Positions 14,926-20,221 of a DNA stretch of 20,221 nt are shown here, in pieces. The position numbers were made by a program, and so were the translations under genes. Each line of letters opens with the position of its first letter. The first letter of the stretch is position 1. The DNA is from a virus. The stretch is from positions 1-20,221 of IMG/VR virus record IMGVR_UViG_3300044971_000813. The stretch is one strand, 5' to 3'. Below the pieces are notes generated by a model. The model made no database searches, was not told where the DNA came from, and saw only the letters and a program-made list of their open reading frames with translations.

Positions 14926-15189
14926 TTAGTAAGATTTTATGTTTTCCGAATAAGTTGTTTTACCGGCAGTTTGTGTAGAAATGGTTTCACCTTTGGTTGT
15001 AAAATAATGATAGTGTCCGTTATCAAAAAAACGATAAACCTTTACACCATCTTTATCAAAAAGGTATTCTACTTCAAATCCATCATCCTTACCAATTCTT
15101 TCTTTTGATATTGGTTCGTTTATACAAGCTCCGAAAATCATAGCACCTAGTACTATGATAATCGTATAGAATGTTAGTATCCTTTTCAT
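14926..15189 (-). CDS. Probable small lipoprotein
   Basis: An 87-residue protein. Residues 1-21 form a signal peptide: KR, then a hydrophobic core ILTFYTIIIVLGAMIF, ending GAC at 20-22. Cys22 is in a lipobox-like place, though Phe at -3 is not ideal. The mature part contains VYRFFDNGHYHYFTTKG at 51-67, an aromatic pattern I have seen in small phage lipoproteins, and it ends without a membrane segment. If lipidated it would sit in the inner or outer membrane facing the periplasm. Phage lipoproteins sometimes act in superinfection exclusion, or, as spanin subunits, in lysis; neither can be chosen here. It begins 1 base after the 150-residue gene ends. Confidence 0.7.
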   Translation of the reverse strand: MKRILTFYTIIIVLGAMIFGACINEPISKERIGKDDGFEVEYLFDKDGVKVYRFFDNGHYHYFTTKGETISTQTAGKTTYSENIKSY

Positions 15190-15190
15190 A

Positions 15191-15643
15191 TTACCAAGAA
15201 GATGAATAATAATAATCAGCAGTAGTATCAGGTAATACTCCCTCTAAAATCTCAATAGTGTTTTGAATACCATCAAAGTACCATTCATCATATTCAGTTC
15301 CACCAAAGAAGAAACCACTTGCAGTTGGTAATAATTCCTCTGCGCGTGAATTATCATTTAGGATTTTCTTACATATTTCCAACAAATCTTCCAACTGACC
15401 TTTACTAACAGAATACTCACCACAATTATCTACACCATTCTGCACATTCTCAACGAACCATTGGTGGATTTGGTTTTGCTTTCGCCAATAACCAACTTCT
15501 TCAATAACATAAGTAACACGTTTCGGGTCAATCTTTACAGGTTCACCACCTTTGGTTACTTCTACATTGTACTGCTCTTCTGGTGTTTGATGCTCCCATT
15601 GTCTAACATAGGTACGCTTCTCTAAATACATGTCTAATCCCAT
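15191..15643 (-). CDS. Conserved phage protein of unknown function (MGLDMYL family)
   Basis: A 150-residue protein beginning MGLDMYLEKRTYV, with VIEEVGYWRKQNQIHQWFV near 45-63 and an N-Q-I-H-x-W-F pattern that I recognise from many phage and some prophage proteins of unknown role. The middle holds CGEYSVSKGQLEDLL, and the C-terminus is tyrosine- and serine-rich (YYYSSSW). It is acidic and soluble, with no signal peptide. The start has the AATAAAGATATG context shared with other genes of this block. It lies 12 bases after the 86-residue gene and 1 base before the lipoprotein gene. Confidence 0.8.
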   Translation of the reverse strand: MGLDMYLEKRTYVRQWEHQTPEEQYNVEVTKGGEPVKIDPKRVTYVIEEVGYWRKQNQIHQWFVENVQNGVDNCGEYSVSKGQLEDLLEICKKILNDNSRAEELLPTASGFFFGGTEYDEWYFDGIQNTIEILEGVLPDTTADYYYSSSW

Positions 15644-15655
15644 ATCTTTATTATT

Positions 15656-15916
15656 TTATAAGTAACATTGTTTATGTGTGAGTGCTAATAATTTAATAAC
15701 TCTAATGTTATCACTATCAGCACGAGTAACTGCTCCAACCAAATCGTTAGCACAAACTGCTTCTACGAAACCACCACCCGCATAAGATGATTTATCACGC
15801 GTTACCATAATCGAAACCATCATTTCAATATTATGGTCACTTACATTTGGAAATTCTGATTTCCATTCATTAGCGAATTGAATAGCTCGCTGTCTACATT
15901 GCTCTCTAATATGCAT
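15656..15916 (-). CDS. Small phage protein, unknown
   Basis: An 86-residue protein with a charged helical start (REQCRQRAIQFANEWK) and a glycine-containing middle (SSYAGGGFVEAVCANDLVGAV, part). It has Cys residues at positions 8 and 84 and an Asp-rich turn (RADSDN). I know no family for it, though the A-G-G-G-F-V-x-A-V-x-x-N-D-L sequence is distinctive and resembles small phage proteins seen next to MGLDMYL-type genes. The gene starts 4 bases after the 80-residue gene ends and has an A-rich leader. It is soluble and has no signal peptide. Confidence 0.7.
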   Translation of the reverse strand: MHIREQCRQRAIQFANEWKSEFPNVSDHNIEMMVSIMVTRDKSSYAGGGFVEAVCANDLVGAVTRADSDNIRVIKLLALTHKQCYL

Positions 15917-15920
15917 ACTT

Positions 15921-16163
15921 TTAAATTTTATAATTTTTAATAACCGAAACTACATTTTTTATTCTATTGTAAAGTGCCTTATCTACGTTTGCACCTCTAG
16001 CTACTTCAAGTAAATCATCGTAAAGGTAGCCATCAAATAATCCGTATAACATATTCATAAGGTCAAAACCAGTATTGAAATCAACCTCTTTTAAAATATC
16101 CATAATTTCACCTCGTGTTTCCGAAGTCATATTGGCGTGTCTGTTAAATCTAATAAAACTCAT
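15921..16163 (-). CDS. Small phage protein, unknown
   Basis: An 80-residue, mainly helical protein. It starts MSFIRFNRHANM and has an acidic, aromatic middle (YGLFDGYLYDDLLEVA). The C-terminus is basic (NRIKNVVSVIKNYKI). No motif I can name. The Met at residue 12 or 21 could also start translation, but the first ATG has the AATAAGATATG context used by its neighbours. It follows the 58-residue gene by 3 bases and precedes the 86-residue gene by 4. Confidence 0.68.
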   Translation of the reverse strand: MSFIRFNRHANMTSETRGEIMDILKEVDFNTGFDLMNMLYGLFDGYLYDDLLEVARGANVDKALYNRIKNVVSVIKNYKI

Positions 16164-16166
16164 ATC

Positions 16167-16343
16167 TTATTTGTTTAAAGTGTCTAACTCAATAATTTCT
16201 GGTCCGTATTTAATGAACCTTTTTATAGAATTGAAGATTTTAATTGCTTCCTCTTTTGAAGGAGCAGAGATGAAGATTTGCTCATCATCGAAATCATTGT
16301 AACCTGGCACCCAGCCGTAATAATTAAATTGGTAATTTTTCAT
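16167..16343 (-). CDS. Small aromatic protein, unknown
   Basis: A 58-residue frame from the ATG at 16343 (MKNYQFNYYGWVPGYNDFDD) to a TAA at 16167. It has an aromatic start, then IFISAPSKEEAIKIFNSIKR, which reads as a beta strand followed by an amphipathic helix. The pattern resembles very small host-takeover or accessory phage proteins with a beta-strand then a SKEEA.K helix, but no function is known to me. Twelve bases separate it from the 101-residue gene and 3 from the next gene, so it fills what would otherwise be a gap of nearly 200 bases. Confidence 0.72.
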   Translation of the reverse strand: MKNYQFNYYGWVPGYNDFDDEQIFISAPSKEEAIKIFNSIKRFIKYGPEIIELDTLNK

Positions 16344-16355
16344 AACTTTTATATT

Positions 16356-16661
16356 TTATTCTTCACAAACCGAAAACTCAATTGCTGGTCCTAATGTGAA
16401 TCCACCACTAACACCTGCGTAATTGTAATTGGGTTCTAATATCTCTCTAACTTTCTCTCTATCAAATGAGTCAAACTGAATTTCGTGCTCATGTGGTTCG
16501 GTCAGATACTCACCGATTGCTGCCTCAATATCCTCTGTGGATGCGATGCGATACTCACCATACTCTTCATTGTAGAAATCATTACAGTACTCAATAAATT
16601 CTTTAAGGTCTGATAGAAAACTCACTGCTTTCATCATCGGAATTGGGGCTTCATTCATCAT
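16356..16661 (-). CDS. Small acidic phage protein, unknown
   Basis: A 101-residue, strongly acidic protein. An N-terminal helix (VSFLSDLKEFIEYCNDFYNE) is followed by a second helix (STEDIEAAIGEYL), a His/Glu-rich turn (EPHEHEIQFDSFDREK) and a glycine-rich end (GVSGGFTLGPAIEF). I recognise no family. Two ATG codons stand side by side at 16661 and 16658; either could be used. It is the first gene after the promoter at 16698-16729 and heads the operon that ends with the restriction-like nuclease. Confidence 0.7.
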   Translation of the reverse strand: MMNEAPIPMMKAVSFLSDLKEFIEYCNDFYNEEYGEYRIASTEDIEAAIGEYLTEPHEHEIQFDSFDREKVREILEPNYNYAGVSGGFTLGPAIEFSVCEE

Positions 16662-16719
16662 ATCTTTATTGTTTTATGTTTAACTCTTATTACTCTATAA
16701 AGGTAAGCAAAATAATTCA
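16662..16719 (-). repeat. Promoter-leader repeat, copy 1
   Basis: These 58 bases match 17215-17271 with three substitutions and one single-base gap. The repeat reaches from the base before the ATG through the -7 box and into the promoter spacer. Beyond 16719 the two copies diverge. Confidence 0.9.
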
Positions 16720-16729
16720 ATTATGCAAC
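16698..16729 (-). promoter_or_regulatory. Promoter of the small-gene operon (16661 to 14194)
   Basis: On the minus strand GTTG (16729-16726), a 20-base spacer, then TACCTTTA (16705-16698). The -7 box is 37 bases before the ATG at 16661. The spacing is the same as in the three other promoters called here. The preceding gene ends at 16752, so this promoter fills the largest gap in the block. Confidence 0.7.
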
Positions 16730-16751
16730 GTCTTTGTAAAATATTTTTTAA

Positions 16752-16982
16752 TTATTTTAGGCGATACATAAATAAATATCCACAATCTTCATCGTAATCT
16801 GCATCTTCAACTACCTCATTCGAACCACCGATGATGGCCTGTAATTTAGCCAAATCAACGCTTCTCCAATAACCAAATCGGAAAAACACATTATAATCAC
16901 CACCCCAAACCTGTTTGATTTCAAAATCACCAAACTCTGCTTCAATCGTTTTTAATGTTGAAATACTCAATCCGTTTCTCAT
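16752..16982 (-). CDS. Small phage protein, unknown
   Basis: A 76-residue protein with a mixed alpha-beta look: helix ISTLKTIEAEFG, then VWGGDYNVFFRFGYWRS (25-41), a strand-rich aromatic core, then helix DLAKLQAIIGG and an acidic end (EDADYDEDCGYLFMY). No family recognised. The gene lies 31 bases after the 66-residue gene and carries the 3' half of the shared leader (GTTTAAC...TTTATTTG at 16983-17004 on the plus strand) but no -7 box, so it is likely read from the 17250 promoter. Confidence 0.68.
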   Translation of the reverse strand: MRNGLSISTLKTIEAEFGDFEIKQVWGGDYNVFFRFGYWRSVDLAKLQAIIGGSNEVVEDADYDEDCGYLFMYRLK

Positions 16983-17013
16983 ATATTTATTTGTTTATGT
17001 TTAACAATTCAAA

Positions 17014-17214
17014 TTAAGCCATCCAAGACTCATACCCACGTTCAACCAACGCAGGTATTACCTCTGCGTAACGCTCCTCACTCACCACCCCATGCCAAAA
17101 GGTGTAATCCCAATTGACCTTATGGGGGTCATTACTCCCAGCGAACTCCGCCATTGTGATTAACAAATCACAATACTCACTCACACTCATTGAAACAATC
17201 TCTTCGTTACTCAT
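17014..17214 (-). CDS. Small phage protein, unknown
   Basis: A 66-residue acidic protein, with a helical start (VSEYCDLLITMAEFAG) and NWDYTFWHGVVSEERYAEVI at 34-53, followed by a helix ending ESWMA. The aromatic FWHG segment is striking, but no family is known to me. It is first gene of its transcript, 36 bases after the -7 box of the promoter at 17250-17281, with the AATAAAGATATG start context. Next to it, divergently, lies the only plus-strand gene. Confidence 0.68.
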   Translation of the reverse strand: MSNEEIVSMSVSEYCDLLITMAEFAGSNDPHKVNWDYTFWHGVVSEERYAEVIPALVERGYESWMA

Positions 17215-17271
17215 ATCTTTATTTTTTATGTTTATCTCTTACTACTCTATAAAGGTAGGCAAAATAATTCA
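17215..17271 (-). repeat. Promoter-leader repeat, copy 2
   Basis: These 57 bases pair with 16662-16719 (54 identical positions and one gap). Both copies sit immediately in front of a small gene and include a -7 box and whole untranslated leader, which suggests duplication of a promoter cassette rather than chance. Confidence 0.9.
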
Positions 17272-17281
17272 CATTTCCTAA
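17250..17281 (-). promoter_or_regulatory. Promoter of the 66- and 76-residue gene pair
   Basis: On the minus strand TTAG (17281-17278), a 20-base spacer, then TACCTTTA (17257-17250), 36 bases before the ATG at 17214. The rest of the divergent gap, 17282-17342, is very AT-rich. On the plus strand it holds a weak TATATTTA at 17316-17323 that could serve the 52-residue gene, without a good -33 box. Confidence 0.68.
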
Positions 17282-17342
17282 TGTTTTCTTAATTATTTTC
17301 AAAATATTTTTTTAATATATTTATATATACATTGGAAGTTAT

Positions 17343-17501
17343 ATGAAAACATTTTTTACAAAAGCATTAGTTTATTCAATTGGAACAATTGTAGTTTCAG
17401 CTGCGGTATTTAGTATTACTATGGCGGGGTTAAACCTTGCTGGTCAAACTGATATTACCAACCAAGTTATTGAAGAAATGGATGAAGTTTTAGGAATCTA
17501 A
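17343..17501 (+). CDS. 52-residue single-pass membrane protein, only plus-strand gene
   Basis: An ATG at 17343 opens a 52-codon frame ending in TAA at 17499-17501. The start is MKTFFTKALVYSIG; residues about 9-31 are hydrophobic (TIVVSAAVFSITMAGLNLAG) with a lysine-containing N-terminus, so it is probably a single membrane span with an acidic tail (VIEEMDEVLGI). The size and layout resemble small phage membrane proteins, including some holins and inhibitors of superinfection, but no family is recognised. Its stop codon overlaps the stop of the oppositely directed secreted-protein gene by two bases. The coding sequence has clear codon structure and no competing minus-strand gene. The promoter is uncertain. 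Confidence 0.7.
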   Translation: MKTFFTKALVYSIGTIVVSAAVFSITMAGLNLAGQTDITNQVIEEMDEVLGI

Positions 17502-19096
17502 AGCATTAATCTAGAACCTATTAAGAAATTACTTAATATCGGTGCTCCAGAAGCAGTTGATGTGTTTATCTTATAGTTGAAACTCAAACCAAACTTTTTG
17601 GATAATTTATAATCTACGGATGTTCCTAATAAAAATCCAAAGTCTTTACCCATTTTTATATCCCCATTAGAACTATCCCAACTCCCACCCGGTAACATCG
17701 TAAATATCTGTGGTGATAGTGTTAGTTTTTTATTCATTTGATATGGTTTAGTCCAAAAGGCAACGGTTGAACTACTCATACCATACGAATACCCACCAGT
17801 TTCTTGCGGTGATAGTAAATTAACCAAACCCACATTATAACCATATACACCAAATTTAGGATGTGGTTTAATCCAAGTAAATCCAGCTAACCCCATTAAA
17901 GTTCCACTTAAATATGCAGTAGTAACTGAATAGGAGTTCATAGATACTAATGCTCCATCCTTTAAGTTCATTTTAGTAATACCACCACTCAAAGCAAATT
18001 GCTTTAAGCTAGACCATATCATAGATGTTCCTGAATAACTAACATTACCTGCTGCCGATGAACGAGATACACCCAATGTTATAATAGCATCCCAATTAGC
18101 AGTATCAGATTGAACTACACTTAAATCGGATGCAAATAGTAATGGGTTTATTATTGCAGCCTTTTTCTTTTCTTCCTTCTTCTCCTCTTTCTTTTCTTCT
18201 TTTTTAGATTCGGATTTAGATTCTTCTTTCTTTTCCTCACTCTTACTTTCTGATTTGGATTCTTCTTTTGATTCGGATTTAGATTCAGATTTGGATTCAC
18301 TCTTACTTTCCGATTTAGCTTCAGCCTTTGCCTCTGCTTTTGCTTCAGCTTTTGCTTCGGCTTTTGGAGCAGCTCCTCCTCCCCCACTTTGTGATGAACC
18401 ACCACTTGCTGGCGCAGGTGTATTATTGGCTGCTGGTGCAGGAGCGGATGGGGTTGGTGCTGATGGAGTTGGTGGTGGGGGTGGAACTGCGGAAGCTGCT
18501 GCCGATGAAGCTGCCCCACCAGCCGCCGAACCAGCTGCCGATGATGCGGCTCCACCCGCCGCCGAACCAGCTGCTTTTGAAGCCGCTGCCGATGCAGCTG
18601 CTGCCGCAGCTTTTGAGGCTGCTTCTGCCGCCGCTTTTGCTGCCGCCTCTTCTGCGGCTTTTGAGGCTGCCGCCTCCGCAGCTTTTGAAGCCGCTGCCGA
18701 TGCAGCTGCCGAAGCCGCCGCCTCCGCAGCTTTTGATGCAGCCGCCGCCGCTGCTTGCGTTGCTGCCGCCGCTGCCGCTTGCTGAACTGCCTGATTTACC
18801 GTTTGTTGAACTGTTTGTTGAACTACCGTTGCAGCACACCCTTTGTTAGCGTATGTGATATATACCGCTTGTAACCAAATTTTCATTGCACCACTTTGAA
18901 CTTCATCGGGTGTAAATACTTTCATTTGGTCATAAAATGATACAAAAGCATTTCCATTAACGTAAGTAGTAGTGGCAAGTTTTACTTCACCAGTACACTT
19001 ATCTATAAATGTTTGTGTAAATGTTGTTTGTCCGTTAGCTTTGAAAGCTAGACAGAATATGAATAATACACTTAATAGTATTCTTAACTTTTTCAA
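17498..19096 (-). CDS. Secreted protein with Ala-rich and charged repeats and a probable outer-membrane C-terminal domain
   Basis: A 532-residue protein. Residues 1-22 are a classic Sec signal peptide (MKKLRILLSVLFIFCLAF), likely cut between Gly22 and Gln23. Residues 24-90 form a small domain with Cys34 and Cys87. Residues 92-203 are Ala-rich with SKAAE-type units, then PPPPPTPSAPTPSAPAPA, a Gly/Ser patch, AEAK repeats (245-260), SESK repeats (261-285) and EEKK repeats to 312. Residues 313-532 alternate polar and apolar residues, rich in Gly, Ser and aromatic residues, ending FLIGSRLML, as in a small beta-barrel. The start must be the TTG at 19096: the in-frame codon just before it is TGA, and the next Met would lose the signal peptide. 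A phage-made outer-membrane protein could block a receptor or aid release. It follows the beta-helix gene by 34 bases. Confidence 0.75.
   Translation of the reverse strand: MKKLRILLSVLFIFCLAFKANGQTTFTQTFIDKCTGEVKLATTTYVNGNAFVSFYDQMKVFTPDEVQSGAMKIWLQAVYITYANKGCAATVVQQTVQQTVNQAVQQAAAAAATQAAAAAASKAAEAAASAAASAAASKAAEAAASKAAEEAAAKAAAEAASKAAAAAASAAASKAAGSAAGGAASSAAGSAAGGAASSAAASAVPPPPPTPSAPTPSAPAPAANNTPAPASGGSSQSGGGGAAPKAEAKAEAKAEAKAEAKSESKSESKSESKSESKEESKSESKSEEKKEESKSESKKEEKKEEKKEEKKKAAIINPLLFASDLSVVQSDTANWDAIITLGVSRSSAAGNVSYSGTSMIWSSLKQFALSGGITKMNLKDGALVSMNSYSVTTAYLSGTLMGLAGFTWIKPHPKFGVYGYNVGLVNLLSPQETGGYSYGMSSSTVAFWTKPYQMNKKLTLSPQIFTMLPGGSWDSSNGDIKMGKDFGFLLGTSVDYKLSKKFGLSFNYKINTSTASGAPILSNFLIGSRLML
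18155..18366 (-). repeat. Tandem codon repeats encoding EEKK, SESK and AEAK units
   Basis: Within the secreted-protein gene, 12-base units encode AEAK (four to five units, about 18318-18366), then SESK variants, then EEKK-type units to about 18155. Units differ in synonymous positions, for example TCA, TCT and TCG complements, so the array is not freshly expanded. Such arrays can change length by slippage. Confidence 0.8.
18487..18790 (-). repeat. Alanine-codon-rich imperfect repeat
   Basis: About 300 bases of mostly GCN codons encode Ala with interspersed Ser-Lys, Glu and Gly-Ser units; AGSAAGGAASSA occurs twice in tandem. It is far richer in G and C than the rest of the window. Long shadow reading frames on the other strand and in other frames arise from this composition. 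Confidence 0.8.
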
Positions 19097-19103
19097 TCAT
19101 TAT

Positions 19104-19128
19104 GATATTTTCTACTTATATAAATATC
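19104..19128. repeat. Short inverted repeat between the beta-helix and secreted-protein genes
   Basis: GATATTT (19104-19110) and AAATATC (19122-19128) form a 7-base inverted repeat with an 11-base spacer in the 34-base gap. The stem is A/T only and would be weak; it could be an operator or chance. Confidence 0.3.
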
Positions 19129-19130
19129 AC

Positions 19131-20221
19131 TTAATTTCCTTTTGTTGGGAATTTTGTCCAACCATTTGTCCAAGTTGGTTTAGATAAAGTTTCAATTTCA
19201 GTTGCAGTTAAAGTTATTTCAGTATTACCTTCACTTAATGCTTTTGTTTTAACTAAATCAGATGTGATAATAGTAGTTGCTCTACTGATAAAGTTCAATG
19301 AATTAAATGAACCGATTTTATTGTTTTGAAACTTACTTACACCATCTTTGTAGAATTGTGCCGTTTCGTTACTTTCCATTGAGAAACCACCTTTCATATA
19401 TCCAATGATTGTAGAGTTATATACTTCAAATTGAGTTGCTCTTCTCCATCTCATTGCTAAATTATGATTTGATAAAGATGTAGCATCGTTAGGTCCAATT
19501 AAAATTACACCATCTAATATAGGATGTGTAAATGGTTCTGCAGATGAACCCGTTCCATCGTTATCACACTCTACACCATTTCCTGCATCTCCGTTATCTA
19601 CAAATTGTGGGTCTCTTTTGGAAACTGAATTAGATACTTTACCTCTATATCCAAAATCAAAATCATAATCATCATCCGCAGTTCCGTATGCGTATAGATT
19701 TTTAGCATTTACAGTTCCACCAAAGAATTCAAATGCATCATCATTAGCGTAGATAGTTTGAACATTCTCAATGATTGTTCCACTACCAACTCCACCCAAT
19801 GTTAGTGCGTTGATTTCAGAGTTTGGCATTGCTGCAATACCAGCGTATTCAATACGAACATATTTTAAGATACCACTATTATCTAAATCGTTAGTACCAC
19901 CATACGGTCTACCAATACCACCTTCGATAGTTGGTTCGGATGTTCTATTGGTTTTTGCTCTACCCAATATTACAATACCACCCCAATCACCTGGAGTTCT
20001 TTCACCTACTGGTCTACCAGATGTAAATATGATTGGTTTTGTTGCAGTACCTTCTGCTACAATTTGTGCTCCTCTTTCAATACATAATGCACCTTTCTCA
20101 CTTATATCAGATTTGATTATTGTGCCAGGTTGAATGATAAGTTTAGCACCATCGGTTACATAAACATATCCTTTTAATACCCACTCTTTATCCGATGTAA
20201 GAGTTGTAGTTGATGTGATAT
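19131..20221 (-). CDS. Right-handed beta-helix protein of a Bacteroidetes family (5' end outside window)
   Basis: The frame is open from the right edge to the TAA at 19131, giving 362 residues of the C-terminal part. I translated the part upstream of 19967 by hand; it continues without a stop, so the TTG near 19967 is not a start. The sequence has the rung pattern of parallel beta-helices: KLIIQPGTIIKS, then AEGTATKPIIFTS, PGDWGGIVILGRA, LKYVRIEYAGIA, IENVQTIYANDDAFEFFGG, and YGTADDDYDFDFGYRGKV. These phrases match a family that I know from Bacteroidetes surface or secreted proteins. A signal peptide would lie outside the window. No sorting domain is present at the C-terminus (ends TNGWTKFPTKGN). 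It may be an acquired host gene used in adsorption or surface change, or it may be part of a virion fibre. It is upstream of, and probably co-transcribed with, the secreted protein. Confidence 0.8.
   Translation of the reverse strand, partial: ITSTTTLTSDKEWVLKGYVYVTDGAKLIIQPGTIIKSDISEKGALCIERGAQIVAEGTATKPIIFTSGRPVGERTPGDWGGIVILGRAKTNRTSEPTIEGGIGRPYGGTNDLDNSGILKYVRIEYAGIAAMPNSEINALTLGGVGSGTIIENVQTIYANDDAFEFFGGTVNAKNLYAYGTADDDYDFDFGYRGKVSNSVSKRDPQFVDNGDAGNGVECDNDGTGSSAEPFTHPILDGVILIGPNDATSLSNHNLAMRWRRATQFEVYNSTIIGYMKGGFSMESNETAQFYKDGVSKFQNNKIGSFNSLNFISRATTIITSDLVKTKALSEGNTEITLTATEIETLSKPTWTNGWTKFPTKGN

Noticed and set aside
18255-18849. Long Ala-, Leu/Pro- and Gly/Ser-rich frames in other frames across the repeat tract
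   Set aside because: They arise from GCN and charged-codon repeats of the secreted-protein gene and have no signal or start context of their own.
19131-19967. Beta-helix gene starting at the TTG at 19967
   Set aside because: The same frame stays open to the right edge with continuous beta-helix rungs, so the gene is truncated by the window and does not start there.
1-20221. tRNA genes, rRNA, insertion sequences, attachment sites
   Set aside because: No cloverleaf-like sequence, transposase, integrase or terminal repeat pair was seen on either strand by reading; gaps between genes are too short for most of these.

Overview
The window looks like part of a large tailed-phage genome whose host belongs to the Bacteroidetes. 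The phage signs are tightly packed genes nearly all on the minus strand, a DUF3008-type gene, a DUF5856-like gene, a large protein with a ParB-like domain, a cluster of glycosyltransferases, a Cas4/RecB-type nuclease and many tiny unnamed genes. The Bacteroidetes signs are promoters close to the -33 TTTG / -7 TAnnTTTG consensus, A-rich start contexts with no Shine-Dalgarno sequence, a Sec signal peptide ending in G-Q, and a beta-helix protein of a family common in Bacteroidetes. The DNA is AT-rich. No tRNA, rRNA, CRISPR array or insertion sequence was seen.

Layout, in the direction of transcription (right to left): (a) 20221-17498, a truncated beta-helix surface protein followed by a secreted protein with an Ala-rich/charged-repeat middle and a probable outer-membrane domain. 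(b) 17343-17501, the only plus-strand gene, a 52-residue membrane peptide whose stop codon overlaps the stop of the secreted protein. (c) 17214-14760, nine small genes in two promoter units that share a nearly identical promoter-leader block, plus one probable lipoprotein. (d) 14748-11483, three successive genes with PD-(D/E)XK-like signatures: a small restriction-enzyme-like protein, a GHKL-ATPase-like protein with a C-terminal nuclease motif, and a Cas4-like nuclease. (e) 11410-5530, a ribbon-helix-helix protein heading an operon of five glycosyltransferases and one unknown protein. (f) 5508-1, a DUF3008 protein, a Dps-like DUF5856 protein, a 703-residue ParB-like protein, a membrane-anchored GAF-like protein, and an ATP-grasp ligase that runs off the left end as a retropepsin-like motif begins.

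Reading of the whole: region f resembles a virion-associated or morphogenesis neighbourhood; region e probably glycosylates virion proteins or DNA; region d is the best candidate for an undescribed system (GHKL-like plus nuclease, next to a restriction-like nuclease with no methyltransferase in view); region a may alter the host surface. Four promoters share TTnG or GTTG, exactly 20 bases, then TAYCTTTR, which splits regions c and d into separate transcription units. All functions come from motif recognition by eye; no database search was possible.
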